Positions 39,983 through 48,352 of a stretch of DNA of 64,000 nt are shown here, piece by piece; position 1 is the stretch's first letter; each line of letters opens with the position of its first letter. Both the position numbers and the translations under genes were made by a program. The notes beneath the pieces are model-generated. The model did no database searches, was not told the DNA's origin, and saw nothing but the letters and a program-made list of their open reading frames with translations. The stretch comes from Chthoniobacter flavus Ellin428 (lineage in GTDB: Bacteria; Verrucomicrobiota; Verrucomicrobiia; Chthoniobacterales; Chthoniobacteraceae): the NCBI RefSeq assembly GCF_000173075.1, contig NZ_ABVL01000004.1, positions 459,622 to 523,621 of the forward strand, in the 5' to 3' direction.

Positions 39983-40081
39983 GGCGCAGGTAAATAGCGG
40001 CTGGCGGGCTCGGAACAAAGCGGGATTTGACCGGATATTGCGGCTTGACGTCGATTAGCGGTCGGGACAGCCTGCGGCGTC

Positions 40082-40924
40082 GTGATCGTAATCCGTTCCC
40101 TCTCGTTCACCAGGAAGGTGATTGTCGTTACTGCGCTGATGGCGCTCGGAGTTTTGCATGCCGCGGAAGTCCCGCCGCTGACTTCCGCCACCGTCACTCG
40201 TGTGGAGAATCATGTGAGTTATGGCAAGGTGATCGGCGATAAGAGCGAGACCCGTCCGGCGGTGCCGAACGATATCATCAAGGCGAATAACTTCCTGATG
40301 TCCGAGACGGATTCGCGCGCGGAACTGAAATACGAGGACGGCACGCTGGTGCGCATCGGGCAGAACACGATCTTTTCCTTCGACGCGGCCACGCGGACGC
40401 TGAACCTGAAGAAGGGGACGTTCGTTTTCTATATGCCGAAGGGCAAGGGTGGCGGCACGATCAAGACCCCGAGTTTCACCGCGGCGATCACCGGCACAGT
40501 GGGCAAGGTCTCGAACAACATCATCGCGATCATCGAAGGAGAGATCACGCTCCTGCCTTCGGGACGCAAAGTGCCGGCGGGCTTTTTTGCGCGGATCAAT
40601 GCGGACGGGTCGATTGATATTCTGCCGTTCGACATGACCAAGGCGTTCGACGGCAAGCTGATGACTTTCAACGGCCCGTTGGTCTCGCTGCCGGAGACGG
40701 CTTTCGGCTCGATGCTCAATTACTTCCAGAGCCTCGGACGCGACTATACCGACGTGAACAACCTGCCCTCCAGCGTGAATCACTTTAATCCGAACCAACC
40801 GACGCCGACGCGGACTCCGACCGTCCATCACGCGACGCCCGCGCCTACGCCCGTCCCGCAGACTCCCACGCCACCGCCTACGACTCCGTCGTCGTCTCCG
40901 CAGTTCCAATTTTCTCCTCCGTAG
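40082..40924 (+). CDS. FecR-domain periplasmic protein
   Basis: A 280-residue exported protein. A signal peptide is visible (RKVIVVTALMALGVLHA-AE). Residues about 60-160 form the FecR fold: SETDSRAELKYEDGTLVRIG, RTLNLKKGTFVFYMPKGKG, KTPSFTAAITGTVGKVS. The last about 50 residues are low-complexity Pro/Thr (TPTRTPTVHHATPAPTPVPQ). FecR domains outside iron signalling are often found with CHASE2 cyclases. GTG 40082 is used. The gene for an outer-membrane barrel begins within 30 bp, so the two are co-transcribed. Confidence 0.88.
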   Translation: MIVIRSLSFTRKVIVVTALMALGVLHAAEVPPLTSATVTRVENHVSYGKVIGDKSETRPAVPNDIIKANNFLMSETDSRAELKYEDGTLVRIGQNTIFSFDAATRTLNLKKGTFVFYMPKGKGGGTIKTPSFTAAITGTVGKVSNNIIAIIEGEITLLPSGRKVPAGFFARINADGSIDILPFDMTKAFDGKLMTFNGPLVSLPETAFGSMLNYFQSLGRDYTDVNNLPSSVNHFNPNQPTPTRTPTVHHATPAPTPVPQTPTPPPTTPSSSPQFQFSPP

Positions 40925-40949
40925 CACGATGGAACCCCCGGCATCTTCG

Positions 40950-41840
40950 ATGAAAGCGCGTTTTGTACCCCCCACGCTCCTGCTGCTGCTTGGCATTTGC
41001 GGCTCCCTGCTCGCGCAGGACGGCAAGACTTACACTTATCACACCCAAGGTTCCCTCGCGCAGAGTTCGAAGCAGAGCGCGCAGGAGGTCGAGGATATCG
41101 GTCAGATCGACGAAGAAGGCGGGAGCACGACGCTGCGGGACAAGCTGCGTTTCAACATCAACTTCCAGACCGCCTATACGACGAATGCGCTGCTCCAGGG
41201 GAACCACGGCAGTGGCGACGTGCTCTTCCTGCCGTCGTTGGACGTGGGCTTTCACACGGCGCTGAGCAAGCATTTCAACTTCGATCTCGATACGAAGGTG
41301 GACTCGGTCATCTACTCGCGGTTCCAGGATCGTGGCATCGTCGGCTACAGCGCGCAGGCCACGCTCGACTATCATATCAAGCAGGGGTTGCCGCGGTTTT
41401 ACGCCACACTCGAGCCGTATCGTTACGAGAGCTTCGACACCGGGCAATTACAGACCGAGGCCATTGGGTTCACCGGGGGCACGGATTGGGGCGTCCCGTT
41501 CAATGGCGGGCGCACGCTGGGTTTCGTGGGCTATAGCTTCACAGAGTATTTAGCCGATCCGGACATCGACACCCGCATGGTGCACCGCGCGGTGGTGGGC
41601 CTGGCGCACCAGATCCGCACGAATCTCACGTTGCAGCTCTACTACGTCTATCAATTCAGCGATTACACCGATTTCGACCGTAGCGATTCCAAGCACACGA
41701 TCTCCGGCAACCTGATCTATCAATTCAACGACCACTGGTACGGCAGCTTCACGACGAGCTTCATTAATAACGGCTCGACGCAGGAACACGCGGCCTACCA
41801 GAGCTTCAGTACCTCACTGGGGCTGTCGTTGCATTTCTAA
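40950..41840 (+). CDS. Outer-membrane beta-barrel protein
   Basis: About 296 residues from ATG 40950 (an ATG at 40929 would add seven). The signal peptide is PPTLLLLLGICGSLLAQ. The rest alternates aromatic and polar residues in amphipathic strands (FNFDLDTKVDSVIYSRF, TLQLYYVYQFSDYTDFD, HWYGSFTTSFINNGS) and ends with an aromatic residue (GLSLHF), the usual barrel-assembly signal. Fewer than about 14-16 strands are likely. Function unknown; linked to FecR and, divergently, to the CHASE2 cyclase. Confidence 0.8.
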   Translation: MKARFVPPTLLLLLGICGSLLAQDGKTYTYHTQGSLAQSSKQSAQEVEDIGQIDEEGGSTTLRDKLRFNINFQTAYTTNALLQGNHGSGDVLFLPSLDVGFHTALSKHFNFDLDTKVDSVIYSRFQDRGIVGYSAQATLDYHIKQGLPRFYATLEPYRYESFDTGQLQTEAIGFTGGTDWGVPFNGGRTLGFVGYSFTEYLADPDIDTRMVHRAVVGLAHQIRTNLTLQLYYVYQFSDYTDFDRSDSKHTISGNLIYQFNDHWYGSFTTSFINNGSTQEHAAYQSFSTSLGLSLHF

Positions 41841-43738
41841 TCCGCCTTCGCGCTCGCGGAGAATTGCTTTCCCTCGCTGCGCAAATCCCATGCGGCGGCG
41901 ACGATCGCCGGCCAGTCCTCCAGGAGTCGGCCGTAGCTGGCGATGAGCTTTTGCATGAGGATGCGGTTTTCCTCATTCGTGCGGCCGGCTTTTAATTCAT
42001 ACGGGATGTCGAAGTCCTCATGTTGCATCCGGTCGCGGGAGTGATCGAGAAAGTCCCGAATGTCGCGCCGCCAGAATTCCGGGGCATCGATTTCGGTGAA
42101 GAGTGCGTGTTCGAGCGCCATGATCTTTTGGCTCTCATGGGTCAGCACGATACGGTGCAAGGCTTCACGGAAATCGAGCGTCGGCTGAGCGGCGAATTCG
42201 CAAATATAGCGGCCGAGCTTCTGCATGCGAGCCGTGGTGTCGGCCTGGGTGGCCGGTTGATGGCCCGCCATGATCGCCCGCAGGATTTGTGAGAATTCAA
42301 ATACGGAACCCTGTCGCGCGCGATTGATCTCCCCGGGATGCAGCGGTGCGTTGTCGCCGTTGGTTTCGTGGCGAAGACAGAGCGGCAGATGCCCGGAGAG
42401 CGCGCCGGGACAGCAAGCCCCCATCGTGGCCCCGAAAACGAGGTCCTCCGCGGGCAGCACTGGAAAGAAAGGCGGCAGCAACTCGCGATGATCGAGCCCG
42501 ATCGCCATGCCGGGTGAGACCGTGCCGTCACCCACCGAAGGCGTCGCGAGGCGAGCGAGGGCTCCGCGACTGGCGAAGCTGGCGCGATAGCGTATTTCCG
42601 CCTCGGCCGCGAGTTCCCGCTCGGTGCCCTTGTGCGGAGCGTAGAAACTGGATGTCGGAATAGCGGGATTGCCCGCGTGCCCGAGGTGCGTCGTGCGAAT
42701 GCGCGCCGCGCCGGAATCCAGCAGGTGGAGAAACGTGAGGCCGAGTTTGCGCACATTCACCTCATTCACCGGCACACCAGCGAGCAGGTCGCCCAGGTTG
42801 CGGCCGAGGAGCTTTTCCTGTTCGGCGAGATAATCGCGGGGCTCGAAGCTGACCGCCTCCAGCGCGTCGGCGCGGTCGGCGAAGACCCAGCGATCATAGG
42901 GATCGGTATCGGAGAAGAGCGCGAGCTTGAAGTCGCCCGAGTCCGTGGAAGCGAGTTCGCAGAGGACATCGTCAGCCACCGCGGCGAGGACGCTGCCGGC
43001 TTCGTGCAACATCAGCGCATTGCGATTCGCTCCGCCGGCCGACCCTGCGCCGAAAGGATCGAAGAGCGCAAACTCGACCGCTTCCGGCCGGCATTGGCTG
43101 CGCCGGATGAGTTCGGTGGCGAAAAGCCGCTTTTCCTGCTCACCGAGATAGCGCAGCGTCACGCCGAGGTCGGCCGCACGTTCACCGGCCAGCCCGCGCA
43201 GGCGTCCTCGGTGTCCGGCATCCACGGCACTGTCGGCGACGAGAAAATCCACGGCGCGGCCATGCGTTTGCACATTTTCCGCGAAACTGCCGAGGGCGCG
43301 CAGCAGGAGGTCGGCGCGATCTCCAGCCGTGGAAAAGCCAATGACGCCAATCTTCGCCGGTGTCGCGTTTGATTCGCGAATCGCCGCGGCCCGCGTGTAG
43401 AGCTCGGTGCGCGAGATGAAAAGCCCGGCGCGCACCAGCTTGCGTTGCCAGGAGCGGAGAGCTTCGATTTCCGCGCTCCCCCAGGCCTGCGATTCGGCAT
43501 AGCGCGCAATGTGCCCAGGCAGCGAGCGAAACTCCGTGCACCGCAATGCGAAATCTACCACGAAGGACGGCATCAGCACCGGCAGATGGTCGCGCACATA
43601 AACCGCCCGTGTGTCCTCCCCGGCGACGAACGCCGTGAAAGGTGTATGGCGCCACAGTTCCGGGGATGGTTCCGGGCCGGAGCCGTCGTCGGTTGTGTCG
43701 AAGTCGTGGATGGAGTTGTCGAAGTCGTTGGGGGCCAT
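41837..43738 (-). CDS. Large protein of unknown function with a possible nucleotide-sugar-transferase-like segment
   Basis: A 633-residue soluble protein I do not recognise with confidence. Residues about 130-200 (IGVIGFSTAGDRADLLLRAL and later FLVADSAVDAGHRGRL) look like the start of a Rossmann-like GT-A domain with an Asp after a strand (VADS). A second block has GMAIGLDHRELLPPFFPV, ATMGACCPGALSGHLPLCL and RQGSVFEFSQILRAIM, resembling glycosyltransferase-related proteins in peptide-natural-product or cell-surface clusters. The C-terminal 130 residues are helical (AGRTNEENRILMQKL). The 3' end overlaps the end of the outer-membrane gene by 4 bp in convergent orientation; pgsA is divergent. 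Confidence 0.6.
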   Translation of the reverse strand: MAPNDFDNSIHDFDTTDDGSGPEPSPELWRHTPFTAFVAGEDTRAVYVRDHLPVLMPSFVVDFALRCTEFRSLPGHIARYAESQAWGSAEIEALRSWQRKLVRAGLFISRTELYTRAAAIRESNATPAKIGVIGFSTAGDRADLLLRALGSFAENVQTHGRAVDFLVADSAVDAGHRGRLRGLAGERAADLGVTLRYLGEQEKRLFATELIRRSQCRPEAVEFALFDPFGAGSAGGANRNALMLHEAGSVLAAVADDVLCELASTDSGDFKLALFSDTDPYDRWVFADRADALEAVSFEPRDYLAEQEKLLGRNLGDLLAGVPVNEVNVRKLGLTFLHLLDSGAARIRTTHLGHAGNPAIPTSSFYAPHKGTERELAAEAEIRYRASFASRGALARLATPSVGDGTVSPGMAIGLDHRELLPPFFPVLPAEDLVFGATMGACCPGALSGHLPLCLRHETNGDNAPLHPGEINRARQGSVFEFSQILRAIMAGHQPATQADTTARMQKLGRYICEFAAQPTLDFREALHRIVLTHESQKIMALEHALFTEIDAPEFWRRDIRDFLDHSRDRMQHEDFDIPYELKAGRTNEENRILMQKLIASYGRLLEDWPAIVAAAWDLRSEGKQFSASAKAD

Positions 43739-43803
43739 TGTGCGCCGCTAAAGGCCTGCGCGGTTGCCTTCCAGCCGCAATTCCCGTTCCATGTTTGGGT
43801 TCC

Positions 43804-44442
43804 ATGACCACAGCGAACAAAATCACCATCACCCGGATTCTGCTGATTCCCGTTTTCGTGATGATGGCGATCTACTACGGCCGGAGTGTGCAAAGGGGGG
43901 CGCCTATCGAATGGCAGCGCTGGGCGGCCATTGCCGTCTTCACCGTCGCCGCGGCGAGCGATGGCATCGACGGCTACATCGCCCGCCGCTTCAACCAGCG
44001 CACCCGCCTCGGTGTGGTGCTCGACCCGATTGCCGACAAGGGATTGCTCCTCACCGGGATCATCACGCTCAGCGTTTCGAATTGGGCCTACGAATTCCCG
44101 GCCTGGTTCGCGGTCCTCGTGGTGGCACGCGACGCGGTCATCGTCATCGGCACCCTCACCCTGCATTTCCTCAATGGCAGCGTGCACGTGCGTCCGACCT
44201 GGATGGGCAAGACGGCCACCGCGCTGCAGATGGTCGCCATCGGCGTCTACATGCTGCAGTACAACCCCTTCCAGGAAAACCTCGTCGTCGGCCGCTGGAA
44301 TCTCGACGTGGCTTTTCTCGATATCCCGGTCTGGCTGGCCGGCATCTTCACCCTGCTTTCCGGCATGGGCTACCTCGCGCAAGGCGTCGCGCAGATGCAT
44401 CATCACGGGCACCCGGATCCGAAGGACCAGAATGAGATCTGA
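43804..44442 (+). CDS. pgsA: CDP-diacylglycerol-glycerol-3-phosphate 3-phosphatidyltransferase
   Basis: A 212-residue inner-membrane enzyme making phosphatidylglycerol phosphate from CDP-DAG. The CDP-alcohol phosphatidyltransferase motif D-x2-DG-x2-AR-x8-G-x3-D-x3-D is present as SDGIDGYIARRFNQRTRLG followed by VVLDPIADKGLL. Four to six hydrophobic segments follow (WFAVLVVARDAVIVIGTL, PVWLAGIFTLLSGMGYLA). The tail is His-rich (QMHHHGHPDP). Start ATG 43804 sits 65 bp from the divergent unknown gene. It is probably a housekeeping gene. Confidence 0.94.
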   Translation: MTTANKITITRILLIPVFVMMAIYYGRSVQRGAPIEWQRWAAIAVFTVAAASDGIDGYIARRFNQRTRLGVVLDPIADKGLLLTGIITLSVSNWAYEFPAWFAVLVVARDAVIVIGTLTLHFLNGSVHVRPTWMGKTATALQMVAIGVYMLQYNPFQENLVVGRWNLDVAFLDIPVWLAGIFTLLSGMGYLAQGVAQMHHHGHPDPKDQNEI

Positions 44443-44450
44443 AGGGGAGA

Positions 44451-44630
44451 AGTTGATAGTTGAGAGTTGATGGTTGATAGCCGCCGGTGGTCTGCGGGAC
44501 GCATTCACAGGGCTGCGCATTGAAGCAAAACTTGCGCAGGTGGTTTCCTGACATACCCTACGAGCCGTTTTCCCAGCGATGACCTGAGTCGAGAAAGCGG
44601 CTATCAACCATCCACTCTCAACTATCCACT
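44451..44630. repeat. 33-bp inverted repeat flanking 114 bp between pgsA and der
   Basis: The arm at 44451-44483 (AGTTGATAGTTGAGAGTTGA then TGGTTGATAGCCG) matches the reverse complement of 44598-44630 with two mismatches. Each arm itself contains GTTGATAG/GTTGAGAG sub-repeats. No gene lies between the arms. It may be a small mobile or palindromic intergenic element; it ends 9 bp before the der start. Confidence 0.75.
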
Positions 44631-44638
44631 AATCCCCA

Positions 44639-46124
44639 GTGTCCCCGCACCGTAGCCATCGTCGGCCGGCCGAATGTCGGCAAATCCGCTCTTTTCAATC
44701 GTCTCGCCGGACGGAAGATTTCCATCGTGCACGACATGCCGGGCGTGACGCGCGATCGCATCACCTCGCAGTGTAAGCTGGGGAACTATCCATTTGAGAT
44801 CATCGACACCGGTGGTATCGGCGCCAATGTCGATGCCAGCTTCACCGAACAGGTGCGTGCGGAAGTGGAGATCGCCCTCGGCTCGGCGGACGTGTTGCTT
44901 TTCGTGGTCGATGGCCAGGACGGTCTGACCCCGCTCGACCAGGAACTCGCCCGGCTCATGCGTCGCACCGCCAAACCGCTGCTCCTCGCGATCAATAAGA
45001 TCGACGTGGATCAACACGGCCCGCGTGCCGCGGAGTTCTCGCAGCTCGGCTTCTCGGAATCCATCGCCATCAGTGCAGAGCACAATCGCGGCATCCTCCC
45101 ACTCGTCGCGTGGCTGGAGCGCATGCTCCCCGCGCCGATCTTTGACGAGGCAGGCCCCGGCTCCGATCCCGCGTCGCCGATCAAGATCGCCATTGTTGGC
45201 CGGCCCAACGTCGGCAAATCCTCGCTGACCAACGCGATCCTGAACGACGACCGGACCCTCGTTTCGCCGATCAGCGGGACGACGCGCGACGCTATCGACA
45301 TTCCCTATGAGCGGCACGGGCAGCACTATGTGCTCATCGACACCGCCGGCATCCGTCCGCGAGGGAAGGTGGATAACTCAGTCGAAGTCTTCAGCGTGAT
45401 GCGCAGCGAGACGAGCATTCGCCGGGCGGATATTTGCTGCCTGGTCATCGACGCCGAACAGGGTGTGACCGCTCAGGACAAAAGGATCGCCGGCATGATC
45501 CAGGAGGAAAACAAGCCGTGCATCGTGGCCTTCAATAAATGGGATTTGATCAAGGACCGCACGGACTCGAAGGAGGAACTGAAGGAGGTGCTCGATGGAT
45601 TGCGCGAGGAGCTGTTTTTCATCCCCTACGCGCCCAGCATGCTGGTCAGCGCCAAAACTGGTGCGGAACTCACGCGTCTTTTCAAGACGATCGAACGCAT
45701 TCGCAGCGAATCGCAATTCCGAATCGGCACTGGCGTTCTCAATCGTCTGCTCGCGGAGGCGGTGGCCTTGCATCCGCCGGCCATGAAGAGCGGCAAGCGC
45801 CTGAAAGTGCTCTTTGGCACGCAGCCCGACCGGCCCCACGGTAAGGTTATCCCGATTCCGGAGTTCGTCCTTTTCGTCAATGATGACGGCTTGCTCGACC
45901 AGAGCTACCACCGCTATCTGGATTCCAAGTTGCGCGAGAAAGCGCCCTACACCGGTCTGCCAATTCTCCTTCACCTCCGCGCCCGTGCGGCGCGGGACAA
46001 GAGCAACGATACGCGCGGTCAAAAGTTCGGTCGTAATCCCGAGACCGGTGGGCGTCCTCCCTCGGGGCCTCGCAAACGGACGAACAAGAAAGCCGACAAA
46101 CCGCGCCGGCGATTGGGCGGGTGA
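44639..46124 (+). CDS. der: Ribosome biogenesis GTPase Der (EngA), with an apparent frameshift at codon 2-3
   Basis: About 494 residues with two tandem GTPase domains and a C-terminal KH-like domain. Each GTPase has VGRPNVGKS (P-loop), a GVTRDR- or GTTRDA-type switch, DTGGIGAN and DTAGIRPRG, and NKID or NKWD. The basic tail is KRTNKKADKPRRRLGG. The natural start is GTG 44639, reading SRTVAIVGRPNVGKS, but only if one C is removed from the CCCC run at 44643-44646; without that, the open frame begins inside the first GTPase (44727) and loses the P-loop. Since Der is essential for 50S assembly in most bacteria, I take the extra base as an error. Confidence 0.92.
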
Positions 46125-46146
46125 GCGGTCGGCGTTGCCATCGCGT

Positions 46147-46344
46147 ATGACCACCATTTCCGAAATTAAATCCGCTATCGCGAGCCTCTCTCGCGAGGAA
46201 GCGGAAGAGGTGAAGGAATGGTTGGAGCAGCGGTTGGAAGATCAGCAGGAAATGAGGCTCGACTTTGTGGCTTCCATCGAACGAGGCAAGAACGACATCA
46301 CCGCCGGAAAAGTTCGTGCTGTATGGGAGAGACGACGGGCATGA
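46147..46344 (+). CDS. Small antitoxin-like protein
   Basis: A 65-residue acidic, helical protein (SEIKSAIASLSREEAEEVKE, then WLEQRLEDQQEMRLDFVAS), starting at ATG 46147, 22 bp after der. The composition and size resemble addiction-module components, but there is no partner toxin gene directly downstream: the next 150 bp are non-coding. It may be an orphan antitoxin or a part of the der transcript. Function unknown. Confidence 0.55.
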   Translation: MTTISEIKSAIASLSREEAEEVKEWLEQRLEDQQEMRLDFVASIERGKNDITAGKVRAVWERRRA

Positions 46345-46453
46345 GAGGGACGGAAGAATAGGCCTTCCCATCCTTCCTATTTTTCCTATTCCTCCCATTC
46401 GACGGTTCTAGACCGACGCAACAGGGCCCAGGCGGCCGCTAAATTTTCCCTCA

Positions 46454-46490
46454 ACTTTGTCTTGCAAAGTAATACTTTGCAAGACAAAGT
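46454..46490. promoter_or_regulatory. Perfect 17-bp-arm palindrome upstream of the membrane protein/HTH_34 pair
   Basis: ACTTTGTCTTGCAAAGT (46454-46470), spacer AAT, and its exact reverse complement ACTTTGCAAGACAAAGT (46474-46490). Each arm contains a smaller ACTTTGT/ACAAAGT-type unit. It lies 8 bp before ATG 46498. The downstream winged-helix regulator is the obvious candidate binder (inference). A related ACTTTGT-CGC-ACAAAGT lies at 47437-47453. Confidence 0.75.
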
Positions 46491-46497
46491 CACTCGC

Positions 46498-47131
46498 ATG
46501 CCCACTGCCGCTGAAGCCGAGGAACACCTGCGCGTCATTCGTTCGCTCATGGAAAAGGCAACGATTTATCGGGCGGTGTCTGCGCCCACGGCGCTCGCGG
46601 GCGGCATCGCTGCGGTGATCGTGGCTTCGCCGCCAGTGCAGCGGCTTTTCGATCAGTGGTTCCCGGTGAACTCGTTTCATTTTCGCTGGCTGATCGCGCT
46701 GGCTGTCACGATGGTCATCAATGGATTGCTGATCTACCGGGAGGCGCGCCGACGCGGCGATCCGCTGGTGTCGCCCGGCATGCGGGCCCGCTTTTCAGGC
46801 GTTGCTCCCACCCATGCTCAGCGGCGGCGTATTTTTTTGTTTGTTTGGTCCGAAGCTCGTCTCGGCCTTGCTCGCGATCTTTTATGGACTCGCTCTGCTG
46901 GCCACGGCCCATTTCGCGCCGCGGTCGATGATGTGGCTTGGCTGGAGCTTTCTGGTTGCCGGGTTGGGCATCTTTACGCTGGGCGCCCTCGACGACTTCG
47001 GCCCCAAACTGAACCCGGATGTGATCATGGTCGCGACCTTTGGCGGCTTTCACTTCATCTACGCTGCCTCCACCTGGCCGCGCCGGGTGCCCGCTGCGGC
47101 CATCGGCGCTACGCCGCGACCCGATGTTTGA
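46498..47131 (+). CDS. Small membrane protein paired with HTH_34 regulator (one frameshift)
   Basis: About 210 residues from ATG 46498. A soluble helical start (TAAEAEEHLRVIRSLMEKAT) is followed by about five hydrophobic segments (SAPTALAGGIAAVIVA, WLIALAVTMVINGLLIY, GGVFFCLFGPKLVSALLAIF, MMWLGWSFLVAGLGIFTL). The break is an extra T in TTTT (46792-46795): deleting it reads RFQALLPPMLSGGVFF and joins the two frames (46498 to about 46795, then to 47131). The stop overlaps the regulator gene by 8 bp. This pairing of a membrane protein with a HTH_34 regulator recurs in Verrucomicrobiota; function unknown. Confidence 0.75.
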
Positions 47132-47420
47132 TTTCGATAAACTCGACAAGATCATCCATGAGAAAGGCCGGCTCGGAATTATGACGCTGCTAGCGACGAG
47201 ACCGAGCTGGTCCTTCCAGGATCTGAAAGCCGAGCTGGAACTCAGCGACGGCAATCTCATCACGCACCTGCGCACCTTGCACGAGCACGGCTATGTGGCC
47301 GTGACCAAGGAAGTGCGCGACCGCCCGCAGACCAGTTACTCGCTCACCGATAAGGGGCGCCAATCGTTTCAAGACTACCTGACGATCCTCGAGCAAATCG
47401 TCAAAGCCGGCCGGCGGTAA
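47124..47420 (+). CDS. Winged-helix DNA-binding regulator (HTH_34 family)
   Basis: A 98-residue protein. The fold is visible throughout: LDKIIHEKGRLGIMTLLATR, FQDLKAELELSDGNLITHLR (recognition helix), then VAVTKEVRDRPQTSYSLTDKG (wing). HTH_34/ArsR-like proteins are repressors or activators. It overlaps the membrane-protein gene by 8 bp. Likely binding sites are the 37-bp palindrome at 46454-46490 (autoregulation) and the 17-bp palindrome at 47437-47453 just downstream, before ispH. Confidence 0.88.
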   Translation: MFDFDKLDKIIHEKGRLGIMTLLATRPSWSFQDLKAELELSDGNLITHLRTLHEHGYVAVTKEVRDRPQTSYSLTDKGRQSFQDYLTILEQIVKAGRR

Positions 47421-47436
47421 AAAATTTTGCCCTTAA

Positions 47437-47453
47437 ACTTTGTCGCACAAAGT
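47437..47453. promoter_or_regulatory. 7-bp-arm palindrome before ispH, sharing half-sites with 46454-46490
   Basis: ACTTTGT-CGC-ACAAAGT lies 30 bp upstream of the ispH ATG and 16 bp after the HTH_34 stop. It repeats the ACTTTGT/ACAAAGT ends of the larger palindrome upstream of the regulator's own operon. Confidence 0.6.
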
Positions 47454-47483
47454 AAGTCGAAAACACCTACTGAAAAATCGATC

Positions 47484-48347
47484 ATGAAAATCCAACTTGC
47501 AGAACATTACGGCCTTTGCTTTGGCGTGCGCGATGCCATTGCCCAAGCGGAAGAACTGGCCACCCGCGGTCCGCTGACCATCCTCGGCGAGCTTGTTCAC
47601 AACCCCGTCGTGCGGGAGCGCCTGGCGCGGCACGGTGTCCGCGAAGGCGCGTTGGACGATCGGGATTCCGCACAGTCGACGCAGGTGATGATCACCGCCC
47701 ACGGCGCTTCGGACAAAGCGCGCGGCGAATGGCGCAACGCGGGCTTTGGCGTGGCCGATGGGACGTGCCCGCTGGTGCTGCAGGCGCATGAGAAATTGCG
47801 CGCACTGGTGGAGCAGGGATTCGTGCCGGTGGTGATCGGCAAGCGCGGACATGTGGAGGTGAATGGACTCACGGGTGATTTCCCCGACGCCTGCATCATC
47901 GAATCCGCGGAAGATCTCGCGAATCTGCCAACCGCCGCGCGTCTCGGCGTGATTTCCCAGACGACGCAGCCGTCGGAAAAGGTCCTCGCGCTGGTCGATG
48001 CTATCCGCATCGCGCGGCCGGCCAGCGAGGTGCGTTTCTGCGACACCGTCTGTCAGCCGACAAAAAACCGGCAGAGCGCGCTGCGCAAACTCATCGAGGA
48101 ATGCGACACGCTGGTCGTGGTCGGCGGACGCAACAGCAACAACACGCTGCAGCTCGTCGCTGCCGCTACCGTGGCGGGCCGTGCCGTGCACCACGTCGAG
48201 CGCGCCGAGGAACTGCGCCCGGATTGGTTCCGCGCGGCGCGCGTCGTCGGCATCACCGCCGGCACCAGCACGCTCAAGGAGACCGTCGCCACTGTTCGGA
48301 TCCGGCTCGAAGCCATCGCTACCGAACTTTCCCTCGCCGCTCACTGA
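47484..48347 (+). CDS. ispH: 4-hydroxy-3-methylbut-2-enyl diphosphate reductase
   Basis: A 287-residue [4Fe-4S] enzyme of the non-mevalonate isoprenoid pathway, converting HMBPP to IPP and DMAPP. The three iron-sulfur cysteines are Cys12 (EHYGLCFGVRDA), Cys95 (VADGTCPLV) and Cys190 (FCDTVCQPT). The family blocks ELVHNP, RGHVEVNGLTG and GGRNSNNTLQL are also present. Start is ATG 47484. Its promoter region holds the palindrome at 47437-47453, which may place it under the neighbouring HTH_34 regulator. Confidence 0.96.
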   Translation: MKIQLAEHYGLCFGVRDAIAQAEELATRGPLTILGELVHNPVVRERLARHGVREGALDDRDSAQSTQVMITAHGASDKARGEWRNAGFGVADGTCPLVLQAHEKLRALVEQGFVPVVIGKRGHVEVNGLTGDFPDACIIESAEDLANLPTAARLGVISQTTQPSEKVLALVDAIRIARPASEVRFCDTVCQPTKNRQSALRKLIEECDTLVVVGGRNSNNTLQLVAAATVAGRAVHHVERAEELRPDWFRAARVVGITAGTSTLKETVATVRIRLEAIATELSLAAH

Positions 48348-48352
48348 CCCAC

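Noticed and set aside
44451..44630. CRISPR-like array from GTTGATAG units
   Set aside because: Only two inverted arms, no regular spacers.
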